DNA from: a virus
Virus record (IMG/VR): IMGVR_UViG_3300030108_002375
Span: 1 to 44,281 of that record
Length of the DNA: 44,281 nt
Reading direction: 5' to 3' (one strand)
A program made the translations under genes and the position numbers. The notes under the pieces were generated by a model. The model was not told the DNA's origin, made no database searches, and saw only the letters and a list, made by a program, of their open reading frames with translations. The stretch's first letter is position 1. The number at the start of each line of letters is the position of its first letter. Of the stretch, positions 10,358 through 19,919 are shown piece after piece.

Positions 10358-11461
10358 TTATGCTAAATTATTATCGTCTATAAACTTTTGTGCCTTTGCT
10401 GATTTAGCTTCTTCAAGATCAAAAACAGCAGCATCAGCTTTAACGGTTGGTATTTGATTTGTAGTAAATTGTTTTAAATAATTATTCATAAAATATTCTT
10501 TATATTTTTTCATAAATAATTCTTTTTTATCTTGTTTTAAAGGTAAGTCTTTTTCATAAGACCATGATGAAGAACCTGCGTTAGCATTTTGCGCCATTTC
10601 ACTATCTTCAGTTATACTAGAACCCTTAGATATAAACACGTTCCAAGCAGCTACAACCTCTTGTTCTATAGAAAGCAGGCCAGCAACTTCAGCTTCTATA
10701 AAAGGAGTTATTTTTCTTTCTATTTTATCTAAATCAAATTTAAGTATATTTCTACCTTTGCCCATGCCTATATCTATAATTTCATAATTATAACTACCAT
10801 CGGAATTTTTTAAAACAAACTCATCTGCTATTTTAGCTGTTGGTAATAATTCACCTGTTTCCGGGTTTGTTGACTTACCCGCTAATACACCAACTTCACT
10901 AATAAGTCTAAGCATGTCCCCATTAATATCAGGAGTATTAGCAACTATACCAACACCTTGATCTAAAAGAGACTGTAACACAACGCTGTTTATAATTAGT
11001 GGCTCTTCTAATAAACCACCTGAAAAAGTTATTACTTGAGCACCTGTTTCCTGTATCTGTAAATTAATATTATAACCATCAGACATAGAAAAACCAGGTT
11101 TACCTAAAAATATTGAATTACAAACAGAATATTTATAATTTTGATTTACATCATAATAAGTTGACTCTGTTATTGCAAATTGCTCTGCCACACTAGATAA
11201 AAAATCTATTGATTCTTGAGGCGCGTTTTCTAGTATTTTTAATATTTCAATTTCTTTAATACAAAGTGGGTCATTACATTTATTAGCTTCAATAGCCATT
11301 TTAACTTTAGCATACATTTTACCAGTATGAGCATAAGCATTATCTAATATTTTAAAATTATAATCTGGATCTGAGGCTACGTAATTGCTATTGTGAGCTA
11401 AAACGTTGCTTTCGTTAAATTGTTTTATTAATAAATTAACTCTTATATTTTTATCCATCAT
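10358..11461 (-). CDS. Probable internal virion protein (367 aa)
   Basis: The family is not recognised. The protein is mixed alpha/beta with an N-terminal helical region (residues 1-110) containing three cysteines, a central beta-rich part and a charged Lys/Ala-rich C-terminus. There is no signal peptide or transmembrane segment. It sits between the small internal-core-like protein and the giant ejection protein, one base away from the latter, so it is almost certainly co-expressed with them. By position it could be a middle-sized ejection or cargo protein. Two ATG codons lie in tandem (11461, 11458); the first is used here. Confidence 0.6.
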   Translation of the reverse strand: MMDKNIRVNLLIKQFNESNVLAHNSNYVASDPDYNFKILDNAYAHTGKMYAKVKMAIEANKCNDPLCIKEIEILKILENAPQESIDFLSSVAEQFAITESTYYDVNQNYKYSVCNSIFLGKPGFSMSDGYNINLQIQETGAQVITFSGGLLEEPLIINSVVLQSLLDQGVGIVANTPDINGDMLRLISEVGVLAGKSTNPETGELLPTAKIADEFVLKNSDGSYNYEIIDIGMGKGRNILKFDLDKIERKITPFIEAEVAGLLSIEQEVVAAWNVFISKGSSITEDSEMAQNANAGSSSWSYEKDLPLKQDKKELFMKKYKEYFMNNYLKQFTTNQIPTVKADAAVFDLEEAKSAKAQKFIDDNNLA

Positions 11462-11469
11462 TTTAAATT

Positions 11470-12138
11470 TTATTGACCACTAGCAAAATTACTAGCCATA
11501 CCTGCTAAGTTTCCAATTGCACCTGTAATAGCCGCTGTAGAATCTGCGTTAGCTTGAGCAGCAGCTCCTCTTAATGCGCCTATTTGATTTGTTAATCTAT
11601 CTAACTGTTGCATTTCTCTTGTTTCTCTTGCTTGGAACTCAAATATATTACCCTGAGCTTGCGCTTGCTGCACTCTTTGAGCTTCAGACAATTGTTGTTG
11701 TTGAAGACTAGCTTCTCCTTGAGCCCTAGCTTTTTCATTAGCAGCTTCTTGTGATTCAATACTAGCTGCAACACCTTGCTTAGCTTGCAACGCAGCTTGA
11801 GCCAATGCAGTAGCGCTACCAGCACCTGCACCAGTTGCTCTAATAGTATCTAAAGTATTAGCAAGAGCTATATCTGTTTGCTCGGCCTGCATTTCAGCAG
11901 CTTGAGTAGCAACAGACAAGTTTGCAAATGGATTAGAAAGCATACCACTAAGATCTCTTACATCTTCATAAGGATTTATTATTTCTTGCCTATTAGCCTC
12001 TAATCTATCTAATTTTCCTTGTAATCTTCTAGCTTCAGCTTTAAATTGTCTAGCTTGTTTTTTAGCCGCTCTACTTGCAAATATACCGCTGCCTATTTGT
12101 AAAGCGCCGCCTATTATAAGTGTTGCTGGATCTGCCAT
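11470..12138 (-). CDS. Small internal core / ejection-like protein (222 aa)
   Basis: The N-terminus (residues 1-25) is a Gly/Ala-rich membrane-active type segment. It is followed by a long Ala/Gln/Glu-rich coiled-coil region (about 28-190) and a second Gly/Ala-rich stretch at the C-terminus. This layout matches small podoviral internal core proteins such as T7 gp14, which enter the outer membrane during ejection. It is first of three genes ending in the giant virion protein, reproducing the small-medium-large ejection order of many podoviruses. The assignment rests on architecture and position, not on a conserved motif. Confidence 0.65.
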   Translation of the reverse strand: MADPATLIIGGALQIGSGIFASRAAKKQARQFKAEARRLQGKLDRLEANRQEIINPYEDVRDLSGMLSNPFANLSVATQAAEMQAEQTDIALANTLDTIRATGAGAGSATALAQAALQAKQGVAASIESQEAANEKARAQGEASLQQQQLSEAQRVQQAQAQGNIFEFQARETREMQQLDRLTNQIGALRGAAAQANADSTAAITGAIGNLAGMASNFASGQ

Positions 12139-12156
12139 ACTTTTAAATTTTTATTA

Positions 12157-13611
12157 TTAATATCCATTGTTTGCTTCATAATTAGTTCCTACAGCAAATA
12201 ATTCTTTTTCTCCGCCTACATCTGTAATTGTGTCAGTTTTAATTTTTACAGTGGCAAAATAACCTTTTATTCCTGAAATAGCTTGTCCAAATATTACTTC
12301 TCCCGGTACATTAAATGGTGTTCCTGGAGAACTATTTATTAAATTAGCTACATATTTATTTTCTTTTCTATCAAAACCAGCGTGGTAAAAAGGTAAAGTA
12401 CCAAAACCAGGTTGACCATAAGATATATTATTTGAATCATATTGACCACCATAATAACTTAATACGCTTTGTGTTTGATCAAAAGTACTGTCCCAACCAG
12501 GGTTTCTTGAGTCTACACCTGTTAAACCGGACACAAAACTTTCAACCTCCCATCCATTATCTCCTTCATATTCCACAGTTTTAAATGTTTTTGATATTTG
12601 AGGATTTGGATTAAAAACAAAAGTTATAGAAGAATCACCTTGTTGATTATAATAATTAGCTCTTATTCCTTTATAGTGTTGCCATATAGCTCCATCTTTA
12701 ACAGTGTAAAAATTATTTCTTAAACTAAATAAATTATCAGGGTTGTAAGTATAAAAACTAGTCCAACCTTGTATAGATTCGTCCCAACTTAAAGTTTGAT
12801 AATCGTTATTTTTAGGATAAAGAATTAAATTCTTTTTTAAACTAAGAACATATTGCTTGTTATGTATATCCCAACCACCCAATATACTTCCTTCAACTCC
12901 ACCAACATTTATAGATTCACCTAAAGTGTCTCTAAAATAATCTATCATGTTGGCTGCTGATATTTCTTTTAAATTATTACCAGCTAATTGCAATACTACA
13001 TTATTGTTTTTATCTGTAAAATATTTATAACCACCATACACCGCAAAACTTGTAGGATCTTTGCTTATACCATATTCGCCATAAATCGGTACTATTTGAC
13101 CTATTACTAAATTTTGCTGAGTAATAGGTGTTCCAGAGCCTTCAGCAGAATATATAGCGTCTTTATCTATTAAGGCTGTATTTATTTTTAATTCTTGAAA
13201 AATTGTTAAATTAGTATCTTCTGCATAAAGCTTTTGAACACTTCCTTTAGCCGGATCAAGTGATTTAGTTATAGCTTCTCCTACTGAAAAAACATTAGTA
13301 TTATTAATTCCAGTTCTTGAATTATAGATACCAGAATAAATTAAACTATTTCCTCTTCTAGCACCAGCTGGTTCTTCTTCAACCAAATAAGCTTTTGCTC
13401 CAAAAGAAACAGAAGTATTATTATACCCACCGTTTATTCTGGATTCTTCAATAGCCCATTGATTATCATCTGTTGTAGGGTTATTAGCAGGATAACCACC
13501 TTTAACAGCGGGTATACCATAAGAACCACTCCAAACAGGTTTTGGATCATTGTCCATAGTCTTTTTAAGAACAAAAGAGTTAAAATATTTTACTTCTAAT
13601 AAAGCCGGCAT
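12157..13611 (-). CDS. Tail nozzle / muzzle-like beta protein (484 aa)
   Basis: This is a beta-rich protein full of short Gly/Asn/Tyr turns and repeated aromatic-hydrophobic strands (for example YVLSLKKNLI and YKYFTDKNNNVV), suggesting a beta-propeller or stacked beta-sheet fold. Few charged helices are seen and there is no membrane segment. It directly follows the 1411-aa nozzle candidate, so it may form the second part of the tail tip. Its exact homology is not recognised. The ATG at 13611 is the only good start before the conserved-looking body. Confidence 0.55.
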   Translation of the reverse strand: MPALLEVKYFNSFVLKKTMDNDPKPVWSGSYGIPAVKGGYPANNPTTDDNQWAIEESRINGGYNNTSVSFGAKAYLVEEEPAGARRGNSLIYSGIYNSRTGINNTNVFSVGEAITKSLDPAKGSVQKLYAEDTNLTIFQELKINTALIDKDAIYSAEGSGTPITQQNLVIGQIVPIYGEYGISKDPTSFAVYGGYKYFTDKNNNVVLQLAGNNLKEISAANMIDYFRDTLGESINVGGVEGSILGGWDIHNKQYVLSLKKNLILYPKNNDYQTLSWDESIQGWTSFYTYNPDNLFSLRNNFYTVKDGAIWQHYKGIRANYYNQQGDSSITFVFNPNPQISKTFKTVEYEGDNGWEVESFVSGLTGVDSRNPGWDSTFDQTQSVLSYYGGQYDSNNISYGQPGFGTLPFYHAGFDRKENKYVANLINSSPGTPFNVPGEVIFGQAISGIKGYFATVKIKTDTITDVGGEKELFAVGTNYEANNGY

Positions 13612-13650
13612 ATTATTATTATTATTACTTGTTTTTTAAATTATTAACAA

Positions 13651-16600
13651 TTAAGGTCCTCCACAATTACCAGAATCAGTAAATGTTGCTATTTGAGCCG
13701 ATGTAGGTAGTGTTTCAGAACACACAAAAGCTGGTCCAGGAACGCCTGGATCACCAGCAAAATATTGATTTATCTGTGGTCCACCACCGCATCCTGTAAA
13801 ATTAACAGTAGCTCCTGTAGCTGGTATGTTAAAAGTATATTTTCTACACACACTATTATCAATGCTTAATACATAAGAACACTGATACTCTGCTGGTCCA
13901 GGATCTGTAAAACTTATAGTTACATCATAATCTCCATCAGGTACTGTTGCTGTACCACCTCCAGCAAATGAAAGCGTCGCTAACACCTCATTTAAAGAAG
14001 TGTTTACATTTACAATAAAACTACCCGTAACATCGGAACCATCAGACTGTTTTGTAACTTCATGAGAAACTGTTAACTCTAGTAAAGCTTGACCTGTTAC
14101 AACACCAGAAGAACCATTTAGTGCTCCAACATCAGTACCTGGTATTGGATTTGTAGGATCTCCACCTTGCCAATTAACAGTGCCTGGACATGGTCTAGAG
14201 CCTGGATTATAAGGTGTTTCATTTTGTAAAGACACAGGTGATTGAACAATAGTTGTTCCAACTCCATTTATTGTTGCTAAAAATTCAAAAGTATAATTTA
14301 TTAAGTTTGTATCGGCTCTAAAATATAATGAATCAAAAATCGTTGGATTTGAAGTGCTTATACCATTAAATCTAATATTATAAAAACCACTAGCAGCAGG
14401 AGTTTCTAATAATTCAAAAACTCCAGTTGAACCAATTGGTATGCTATTACCTGCTAAATCTTCAACACTAATAAGTTGTAGTTGAGGAGGTGCTTGCGCT
14501 ACATAACCTATAGAATTACCAAATTGATCGACAAGTTCAAAATTTGCAGATAAAATATTAGAACCAGGTGTTAAAGCTTCAGAAAAAGCACTAGTATTAA
14601 ATGAATCAAAGTCAACAGAAGAAGCAGTATCATCTATTATAGCTTGATTTAACTCTGATATTAAACCAGAAGTAGTTGTTTCCCAATATATATCTAAATT
14701 AGAATCAACAGGATCTGTTTCCATTACTGCTAATTGAGGAGAAGCATAGTAATATACTCCAGCTGGAGGAAGCGTACCACTAGGAACCGTATTTATTACA
14801 GGTGAAAATTGATAAACTTCACCGTTTCCTATTGGCGATTTATCTATTGATAATTCTATGTCGTATCCTGGAGTAGGACCACCATTAGGAGTTAATTTAG
14901 TAATAAAAGTATTTGGTTGTATACCTGGTCCTTCAACTCTTTGACCAACTTTTAAACAATTTTGAGGAGCGTTTGCACATGGTTGCCCGTTTAGCGCTAC
15001 TAAAGTTATAGTACTGTTTTGTATTGTTAGTGTATCTCCACCCGCTTGCGCACCTAAGCTTCTAGCAGCTAAAACAGCTGGAGGTTGACCAAATATACCA
15101 GAAGGCGTATTTATTCTAGCTATTAAAGGATCTGATTCAATATTATAAAACTCTGGATTAGGTTCAAAAAACTCGTCTTTACTACCATCAAACAAATCAT
15201 TATCTGTTGCTATTGTAGAAACAATGTTTGGAAAAGCTCCAGGATAAAACTGTGAATTATTTTCTGCTGGATTAACGCTGTTTAAGTTTTGGACTCTTCC
15301 ATTTAAAACAACACTACTTCTAAATTGTCTTTGCTCTGGGCCTACTTCTGTTAAATCTCTAGGAACTTTATTTATATTATCATTATAAAGAGGTGTATGA
15401 GATGTTTTATTTAATTCTTTATAGTCAAATGAAACTGCCGCACCAGCAATAGGAGAATCTTCTATTATAGCATCCGGATAAGAAGCCATTACTCCTGGTA
15501 GATAAACATTATAATATTCTTGTTCTGTTTGTTTTACAACTATTTTATAACTATACCAACCTAAAGGATTATAATCTAAACTGGTTTCGTCTCCATTATA
15601 TAAACCTGGCCAAAGCGTAGAAGGGTTTGGCGCTGCAGGACTTATTGTTTCGTTAAATAATATTTTTAATGCATTACCAGGCCATGTTAATTGATCAACA
15701 CTTATATCTAAATAATCAGTGTATATAGTAGACCCTTTAAATAATTTATTATTAAATTTTGTTGAACCTTTTTGATTAGATAAAATTACAGTAGATTGTC
15801 TACCATAAATGTCCGAAAGAACAACACCTACCTGATAATTTCTATTTTGTTTTAAAGTATGATTAGGATATTCTATTATGCTGGTTGTATCTTGGGTACT
15901 ACCAGCGGTTTGAAAATTAAGTACATCTCCTGCTACACCAGCGCCAGTTGTTGGAGTATCTATATCTATAGAGCCTAAAGGATCAACACTAGTTACTAAG
16001 GTACCACTTGGAATACCAGGTCCTGAAACTATAGATCCAGTGTTTATAACACCTTGTACTGTAGCAACGTTAAAAGGTATTGTTGTATCACCAATTCCAT
16101 ATCCAGCTGCGTCAACCTCTGCTGTACCAGCGCCTAAGCTAAAATCAGATTTTTGATCTACACCTAAATTATAATTTAAACCACTTGGAGGAGTGTGTTT
16201 GTCTTGATAATTACCATATACAACTCTATTTCCAATAACTTCTTGAGACAAAGCTTTAACTGGTATTTTATCATATGTTCTTAAAAGATCTGATTCTGGT
16301 AATACTTTGTATGGTTTTTTAGCTTGATACTCATATTCATAAACATTTTCATTACCAAAAGTTAATATAGTTCCAGCAGCTAACGTTTGATCACTAGAAA
16401 GAGTTATTATCCCCACAGAACTTATACTTACAAGAGTTGGAAAATTTGTTATTTGACCTAAATCATCTGAAACCAAACTACCTATTCTAGGTGAACCATT
16501 AATATTTGTAAGTTGAAATTGAGTAGTGGCTGCACCTGCTACATCAACTTCACCAGTAGCACCACTTTGTGCTACAACTTCATCTATAGAAATAGAATCT

Positions 16601-17886
16601 ATTAAGTTAACAGCTAGTGAATCAGATTCTTTATATAAAATATCTATTTCTGAAATACCAAAATTAGAAGCTAAAGAATTAGCCTTAACCGGAAGAGGTA
16701 TTCTTAATATTATTTTATCAACTTTATTTTCCATAAACTCAACAGTGGTTGTTCTATACGTATCTTCTTCACTAGTTAATTCTATGGGTATAGCTGATGG
16801 ACTAGGATCACTATCATCAGGATTTTCTACATCATACATAAAGTATCCATCTTGTTTTGGAATAAAACATTCCTGAGTAAATGGCGCAAAAATAGAATAC
16901 TCATTATCAATAAACTTAAATCTATAAGAAAATCTTGAAAACTTTTTAGTTAAAAAATCCTTATCTCCATTGTATTTTTCATCAAAATAAGGATTAAATT
17001 GAAAAGCAAAAACTACATCATTTCCAGAGGCAGAAACATTACCACTTAAATTAATTTCTGCTTGTGTGCCTGAAAAAGCATAATCAACACCTGTTACAGT
17101 AACACCTTGATCTTCTAAAAAACCGTTAGTATCTATAGTTGCTACATTCATGTTTGCTTTTATAGTGCCTTGTATTGTTCCTTTATCTAGTAATAGCGTG
17201 TTTGTTGGAGCGCCGAAAGGTCCTAGAACTTTTCCACTACCACCATCTGGATATGATAAACTAGTTACATCATACATAGTTGTTTCATATAAATCATCTG
17301 GTAATGTTGGTGTTAAGTCTGAAGACTGTCTATAAAGCTCTATAGCTTGATATGGGTAGTACTTAGCTACAGAAATTAAATCTTCACTGTTGTAATAATT
17401 AGGATCATTTAAAGCAGTTTCAACATTAATAACCCTAGGTTGATTTCTATTATCAGTAAAGAATAATAAATTTTCTATTAAATTAACACCTGTTATTGGA
17501 TTGCCAACATAAAAATTTAAAAAAGCTTTACCAGGTTTTTCTGAAACCAATATATCAGTAGCTCCCGTTCCAGCATTATAACACACTATAGCATTTGTTT
17601 TTGAAGGATCGTAAGGAGTATCAAAATTATCTGTCAAAAAAATAAAAACTCTATTATTTATTTCGTCACTATAAACACCAATAGAAACTAAATCAACACC
17701 TATTATATTACTAAAATCTGCTATAAGAGTGTTTCCTATAGAATTTTCTAGCGCACCAACGTTTTGACCTTCAGATTTACTAACCTGAGTATTTACCGCG
17801 TTTCTATATTCACCTTGAGGTATTAATCGATCATCAAGATCTTTATTCATTCTACCTTTAATGAAAGTGTTACTTATTTTTGCCAT
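13651..17886 (-). CDS. Giant tail nozzle / stabilisation protein (1411 aa)
   Basis: The N-terminus (IKGRMNKDLDDRLIPQGEYR, residues 9-28) is the signature I associate with structural or stabilisation proteins of uncultured marine podoviruses; these form the beta-propeller nozzle at the tail end, the T7 gp12 / P22 gp10 role. The body is beta-rich with few helices. Compact Gly-rich modules (about residues 445-510, 595-660 and 960-1030) share a pattern of V-x-G-x-G-I, T-x-V and I-x-L strands and look inserted. The last ~200 residues resemble Ig-like domains with several cysteines and could contact the host. It lies directly after the two ring/connector genes, 6 bp from the previous stop. Confidence 0.7.
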   Translation of the reverse strand: MAKISNTFIKGRMNKDLDDRLIPQGEYRNAVNTQVSKSEGQNVGALENSIGNTLIADFSNIIGVDLVSIGVYSDEINNRVFIFLTDNFDTPYDPSKTNAIVCYNAGTGATDILVSEKPGKAFLNFYVGNPITGVNLIENLLFFTDNRNQPRVINVETALNDPNYYNSEDLISVAKYYPYQAIELYRQSSDLTPTLPDDLYETTMYDVTSLSYPDGGSGKVLGPFGAPTNTLLLDKGTIQGTIKANMNVATIDTNGFLEDQGVTVTGVDYAFSGTQAEINLSGNVSASGNDVVFAFQFNPYFDEKYNGDKDFLTKKFSRFSYRFKFIDNEYSIFAPFTQECFIPKQDGYFMYDVENPDDSDPSPSAIPIELTSEEDTYRTTTVEFMENKVDKIILRIPLPVKANSLASNFGISEIDILYKESDSLAVNLIDSISIDEVVAQSGATGEVDVAGAATTQFQLTNINGSPRIGSLVSDDLGQITNFPTLVSISSVGIITLSSDQTLAAGTILTFGNENVYEYEYQAKKPYKVLPESDLLRTYDKIPVKALSQEVIGNRVVYGNYQDKHTPPSGLNYNLGVDQKSDFSLGAGTAEVDAAGYGIGDTTIPFNVATVQGVINTGSIVSGPGIPSGTLVTSVDPLGSIDIDTPTTGAGVAGDVLNFQTAGSTQDTTSIIEYPNHTLKQNRNYQVGVVLSDIYGRQSTVILSNQKGSTKFNNKLFKGSTIYTDYLDISVDQLTWPGNALKILFNETISPAAPNPSTLWPGLYNGDETSLDYNPLGWYSYKIVVKQTEQEYYNVYLPGVMASYPDAIIEDSPIAGAAVSFDYKELNKTSHTPLYNDNINKVPRDLTEVGPEQRQFRSSVVLNGRVQNLNSVNPAENNSQFYPGAFPNIVSTIATDNDLFDGSKDEFFEPNPEFYNIESDPLIARINTPSGIFGQPPAVLAARSLGAQAGGDTLTIQNSTITLVALNGQPCANAPQNCLKVGQRVEGPGIQPNTFITKLTPNGGPTPGYDIELSIDKSPIGNGEVYQFSPVINTVPSGTLPPAGVYYYASPQLAVMETDPVDSNLDIYWETTTSGLISELNQAIIDDTASSVDFDSFNTSAFSEALTPGSNILSANFELVDQFGNSIGYVAQAPPQLQLISVEDLAGNSIPIGSTGVFELLETPAASGFYNIRFNGISTSNPTIFDSLYFRADTNLINYTFEFLATINGVGTTIVQSPVSLQNETPYNPGSRPCPGTVNWQGGDPTNPIPGTDVGALNGSSGVVTGQALLELTVSHEVTKQSDGSDVTGSFIVNVNTSLNEVLATLSFAGGGTATVPDGDYDVTISFTDPGPAEYQCSYVLSIDNSVCRKYTFNIPATGATVNFTGCGGGPQINQYFAGDPGVPGPAFVCSETLPTSAQIATFTDSGNCGGP

Positions 17887-17892
17887 TAAATT

Positions 17893-19116
17893 TTAATGTT
17901 TTATCCATTTAGATTTACCACGCATTACTTGTGTAAATTCTTCTAATTTAATATTAGATAATCTTATTTTAGCATTTCTTAAAGCTGCATATCTGTCTTT
18001 TTTATATCTTTGAACAATATGCTCTTGTTGACCAGCTCTAGTAGAAACTATATTATATAATATACTTTTATACATAGCTTCTTCTGCAAGCTTTGGAACT
18101 TTAGTGTCTAGGTCATAAGCTAAACCATCAGAAATATATTCTAATACAATTAACTTTCCTACTAAATTACTTGAAAAAGTAAATTTATTGTTTCTTTCGT
18201 CTATACCAAACCAACCATTAAAATTAGATGTTGTAGGATTAATTCCATATAATCTACCCCAATTCCATGGTCCATTTAAACTCCATAAATCTGGATTAGC
18301 ATAACCAAAGAATTCAAAATTAGCATACCATGAGGCGTTTAATAATCTATCATTTGCATTTTTCCATCTTTCTTCTGTTAGCGAACTACCTTCTAGGTTT
18401 GCGCCTAAACTGTCTTGAGTTGGAACACCGCTTGAATCTTGTATGTTTGTATAATACGGATCAGTTGTTAAATTGTTGTTAGGATATAAAGGATGTCTTA
18501 CACCTAATTGATCTATCCAAGCTAATGAAACATAATTTACGTAATCTTGTGGTATGACTAAAGATAATGTAGAAGGAATTGTTAATTCGCTAGATTTAAT
18601 ACTCTTTAATGTATCATAACTAAATTCTTGTAAACTTCTTTTAGCAAAGAAAACAACATCAGATTTTTTACATGTCTGTATAATTTTACCATCTCCTACA
18701 TAACCAACCATAAAGTTATCAACTATATCATTTAATTTTACATATTGATAACCACCGTAATTTTCTTCAACTGTTTCACCATAAGCTTTTTCTTGCTCTG
18801 TTTGACCGTATAAACCTCCATCTAATTTTTTAAGTTGAACAACAATAAATGTTCCAGCCGGTGGAGGTGCTCCAAAAGTTATTATATTATTTTCTACTCC
18901 AGTAATAGCTCCTGGTCCTTGCACTTCAACATAAGTACCCGGTAAACCAGTTGCACTAGAATATACTTTAAAGTTATTTAATTGATAATTTTCACTTAAA
19001 GGATCACTATCACCAAAAACTAAATCAGTATCAAATGTGGTTTGTACGACCTGAGGTGCTCTAAAAGCTTGAGAGCCTTGATAATATTGTGCGTTTGTTT
19101 CTGTTATTTGTGCCAT
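17893..19116 (-). CDS. Ring / tail tubular protein with N-terminal fibre-like domain (407 aa)
   Basis: Residues 110-407 resemble head-tail ring (tail tubular) proteins of crAss-like phages. The C-terminus, with NAKIRLSNIKLEEFTQVMRG and the final KWIKH, matches a pattern I recall for that group. Residues about 15-105 look like a separate beta-sandwich, with strands ending in IITFGAPPPAGTFIVVQL; this is similar to the N-terminal domain of T7-type tail fibres that binds the tail. The protein may therefore be both ring and fibre adaptor. The start overlaps the stop of the upstream ring gene by one base. Fold assignments come from reading only. Confidence 0.7.
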   Translation of the reverse strand: MAQITETNAQYYQGSQAFRAPQVVQTTFDTDLVFGDSDPLSENYQLNNFKVYSSATGLPGTYVEVQGPGAITGVENNIITFGAPPPAGTFIVVQLKKLDGGLYGQTEQEKAYGETVEENYGGYQYVKLNDIVDNFMVGYVGDGKIIQTCKKSDVVFFAKRSLQEFSYDTLKSIKSSELTIPSTLSLVIPQDYVNYVSLAWIDQLGVRHPLYPNNNLTTDPYYTNIQDSSGVPTQDSLGANLEGSSLTEERWKNANDRLLNASWYANFEFFGYANPDLWSLNGPWNWGRLYGINPTTSNFNGWFGIDERNNKFTFSSNLVGKLIVLEYISDGLAYDLDTKVPKLAEEAMYKSILYNIVSTRAGQQEHIVQRYKKDRYAALRNAKIRLSNIKLEEFTQVMRGKSKWIKH

Positions 19117-19859
19117 TATGCTTTTTCATTTTGTTCAACCTGCATTGCTTCTTGCGCGGCTGTTTGAATTATTGTTGGATCATTTATAACTAATCCAGCA
19201 TATTTTAATATACCTATAATAATATTTGTTTGCTCAGAAGTATCTAATTCAAAATTTACAGATAAAACATTATCATATACATATTGACCTGCTCCACCTA
19301 TAAAAAACTTCCAATCAGGAGGTATTGGTTTAAGCAAGCAGTTTGCGCTTACACTATCTGGAACAGGAGTTATAAATACTGATGGACCAGTAAGCCCTAC
19401 AGCATTTTCTTCTAAATAACCTATTGGATAATTTTTTGTAGGAGCAGTTAATTTAGATCTTACTATTTTATTATAATCTCTTCTACTTACAATTTCTGTT
19501 ATTGATTCGTATTTTGGTTGACCATTATAAGTTGAAATTATATCACCTATTAAATAAAGTTCTGGAGTGCCTATGTATTCAAAACTGGTAGATCCGACGC
19601 CTTGAGCAAATGGAACCTCTTTTTGAAAAGGATAAAGTTTATATGAAATATTATTGAAAACATCGAAGAACTCGGTGTCATTTTGTGTATTGTTTTGATT
19701 TTGACGATTAGTTTGATTACCGTCTGGAAAATAGGAATTAAATATTTCTTCTTGCACCTGCGCTCCAATGCTATTGAACTCAGCTGGCGTTAAATAACCT
19801 CTTTGTTCTTTATTTAATAGATACAAGACTGTAGTATATACTGTATTTACATTTACCAT
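19116..19859 (-). CDS. Ring / head-tail connector protein (247 aa)
   Basis: The N-terminus (VNTVYTTVLYLLNKEQRGYL) matches a conserved opening of crAss-like and marine podoviral ring proteins that sit below the portal. The chain is mixed helix/strand with no membrane segment. An upstream TTG at 19889 would add ten residues, but they are encoded inside the right part of a strong hairpin (19875-19910). The ATG at 19859 follows an A-rich leader typical of this genome, so I choose that start. It works with the 407-aa gene directly downstream, with which it overlaps by one base. Confidence 0.75.
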   Translation of the reverse strand: MVNVNTVYTTVLYLLNKEQRGYLTPAEFNSIGAQVQEEIFNSYFPDGNQTNRQNQNNTQNDTEFFDVFNNISYKLYPFQKEVPFAQGVGSTSFEYIGTPELYLIGDIISTYNGQPKYESITEIVSRRDYNKIVRSKLTAPTKNYPIGYLEENAVGLTGPSVFITPVPDSVSANCLLKPIPPDWKFFIGGAGQYVYDNVLSVNFELDTSEQTNIIIGILKYAGLVINDPTIIQTAAQEAMQVEQNEKA

Positions 19860-19874
19860 TTTAATATTTTTATT

Positions 19875-19910
19875 ATAATATAGAGGCAACCAATGTCACC
19901 TCTATATTAT
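19875..19910 (-). terminator. 12-bp stem-loop between two virion genes
   Basis: The arms 19875-19886 (ATAATATAGAGG) and 19899-19910 (CCTCTATATTAT) are perfectly complementary, with a 12-base loop. The hairpin fills the gap after the 273-aa gene and before the ring gene. No U-run follows on the minus strand, so it may protect or process mRNA rather than terminate transcription. It also argues against the TTG start at 19889. Confidence 0.6.
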
Positions 19911-19919
19911 TATCACTTG

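Noticed and set aside
16526-16876. Plus-strand frame of 116 codons in the nozzle gene
   Set aside because: It is antisense to a continuous 1411-codon gene and has no supporting features.
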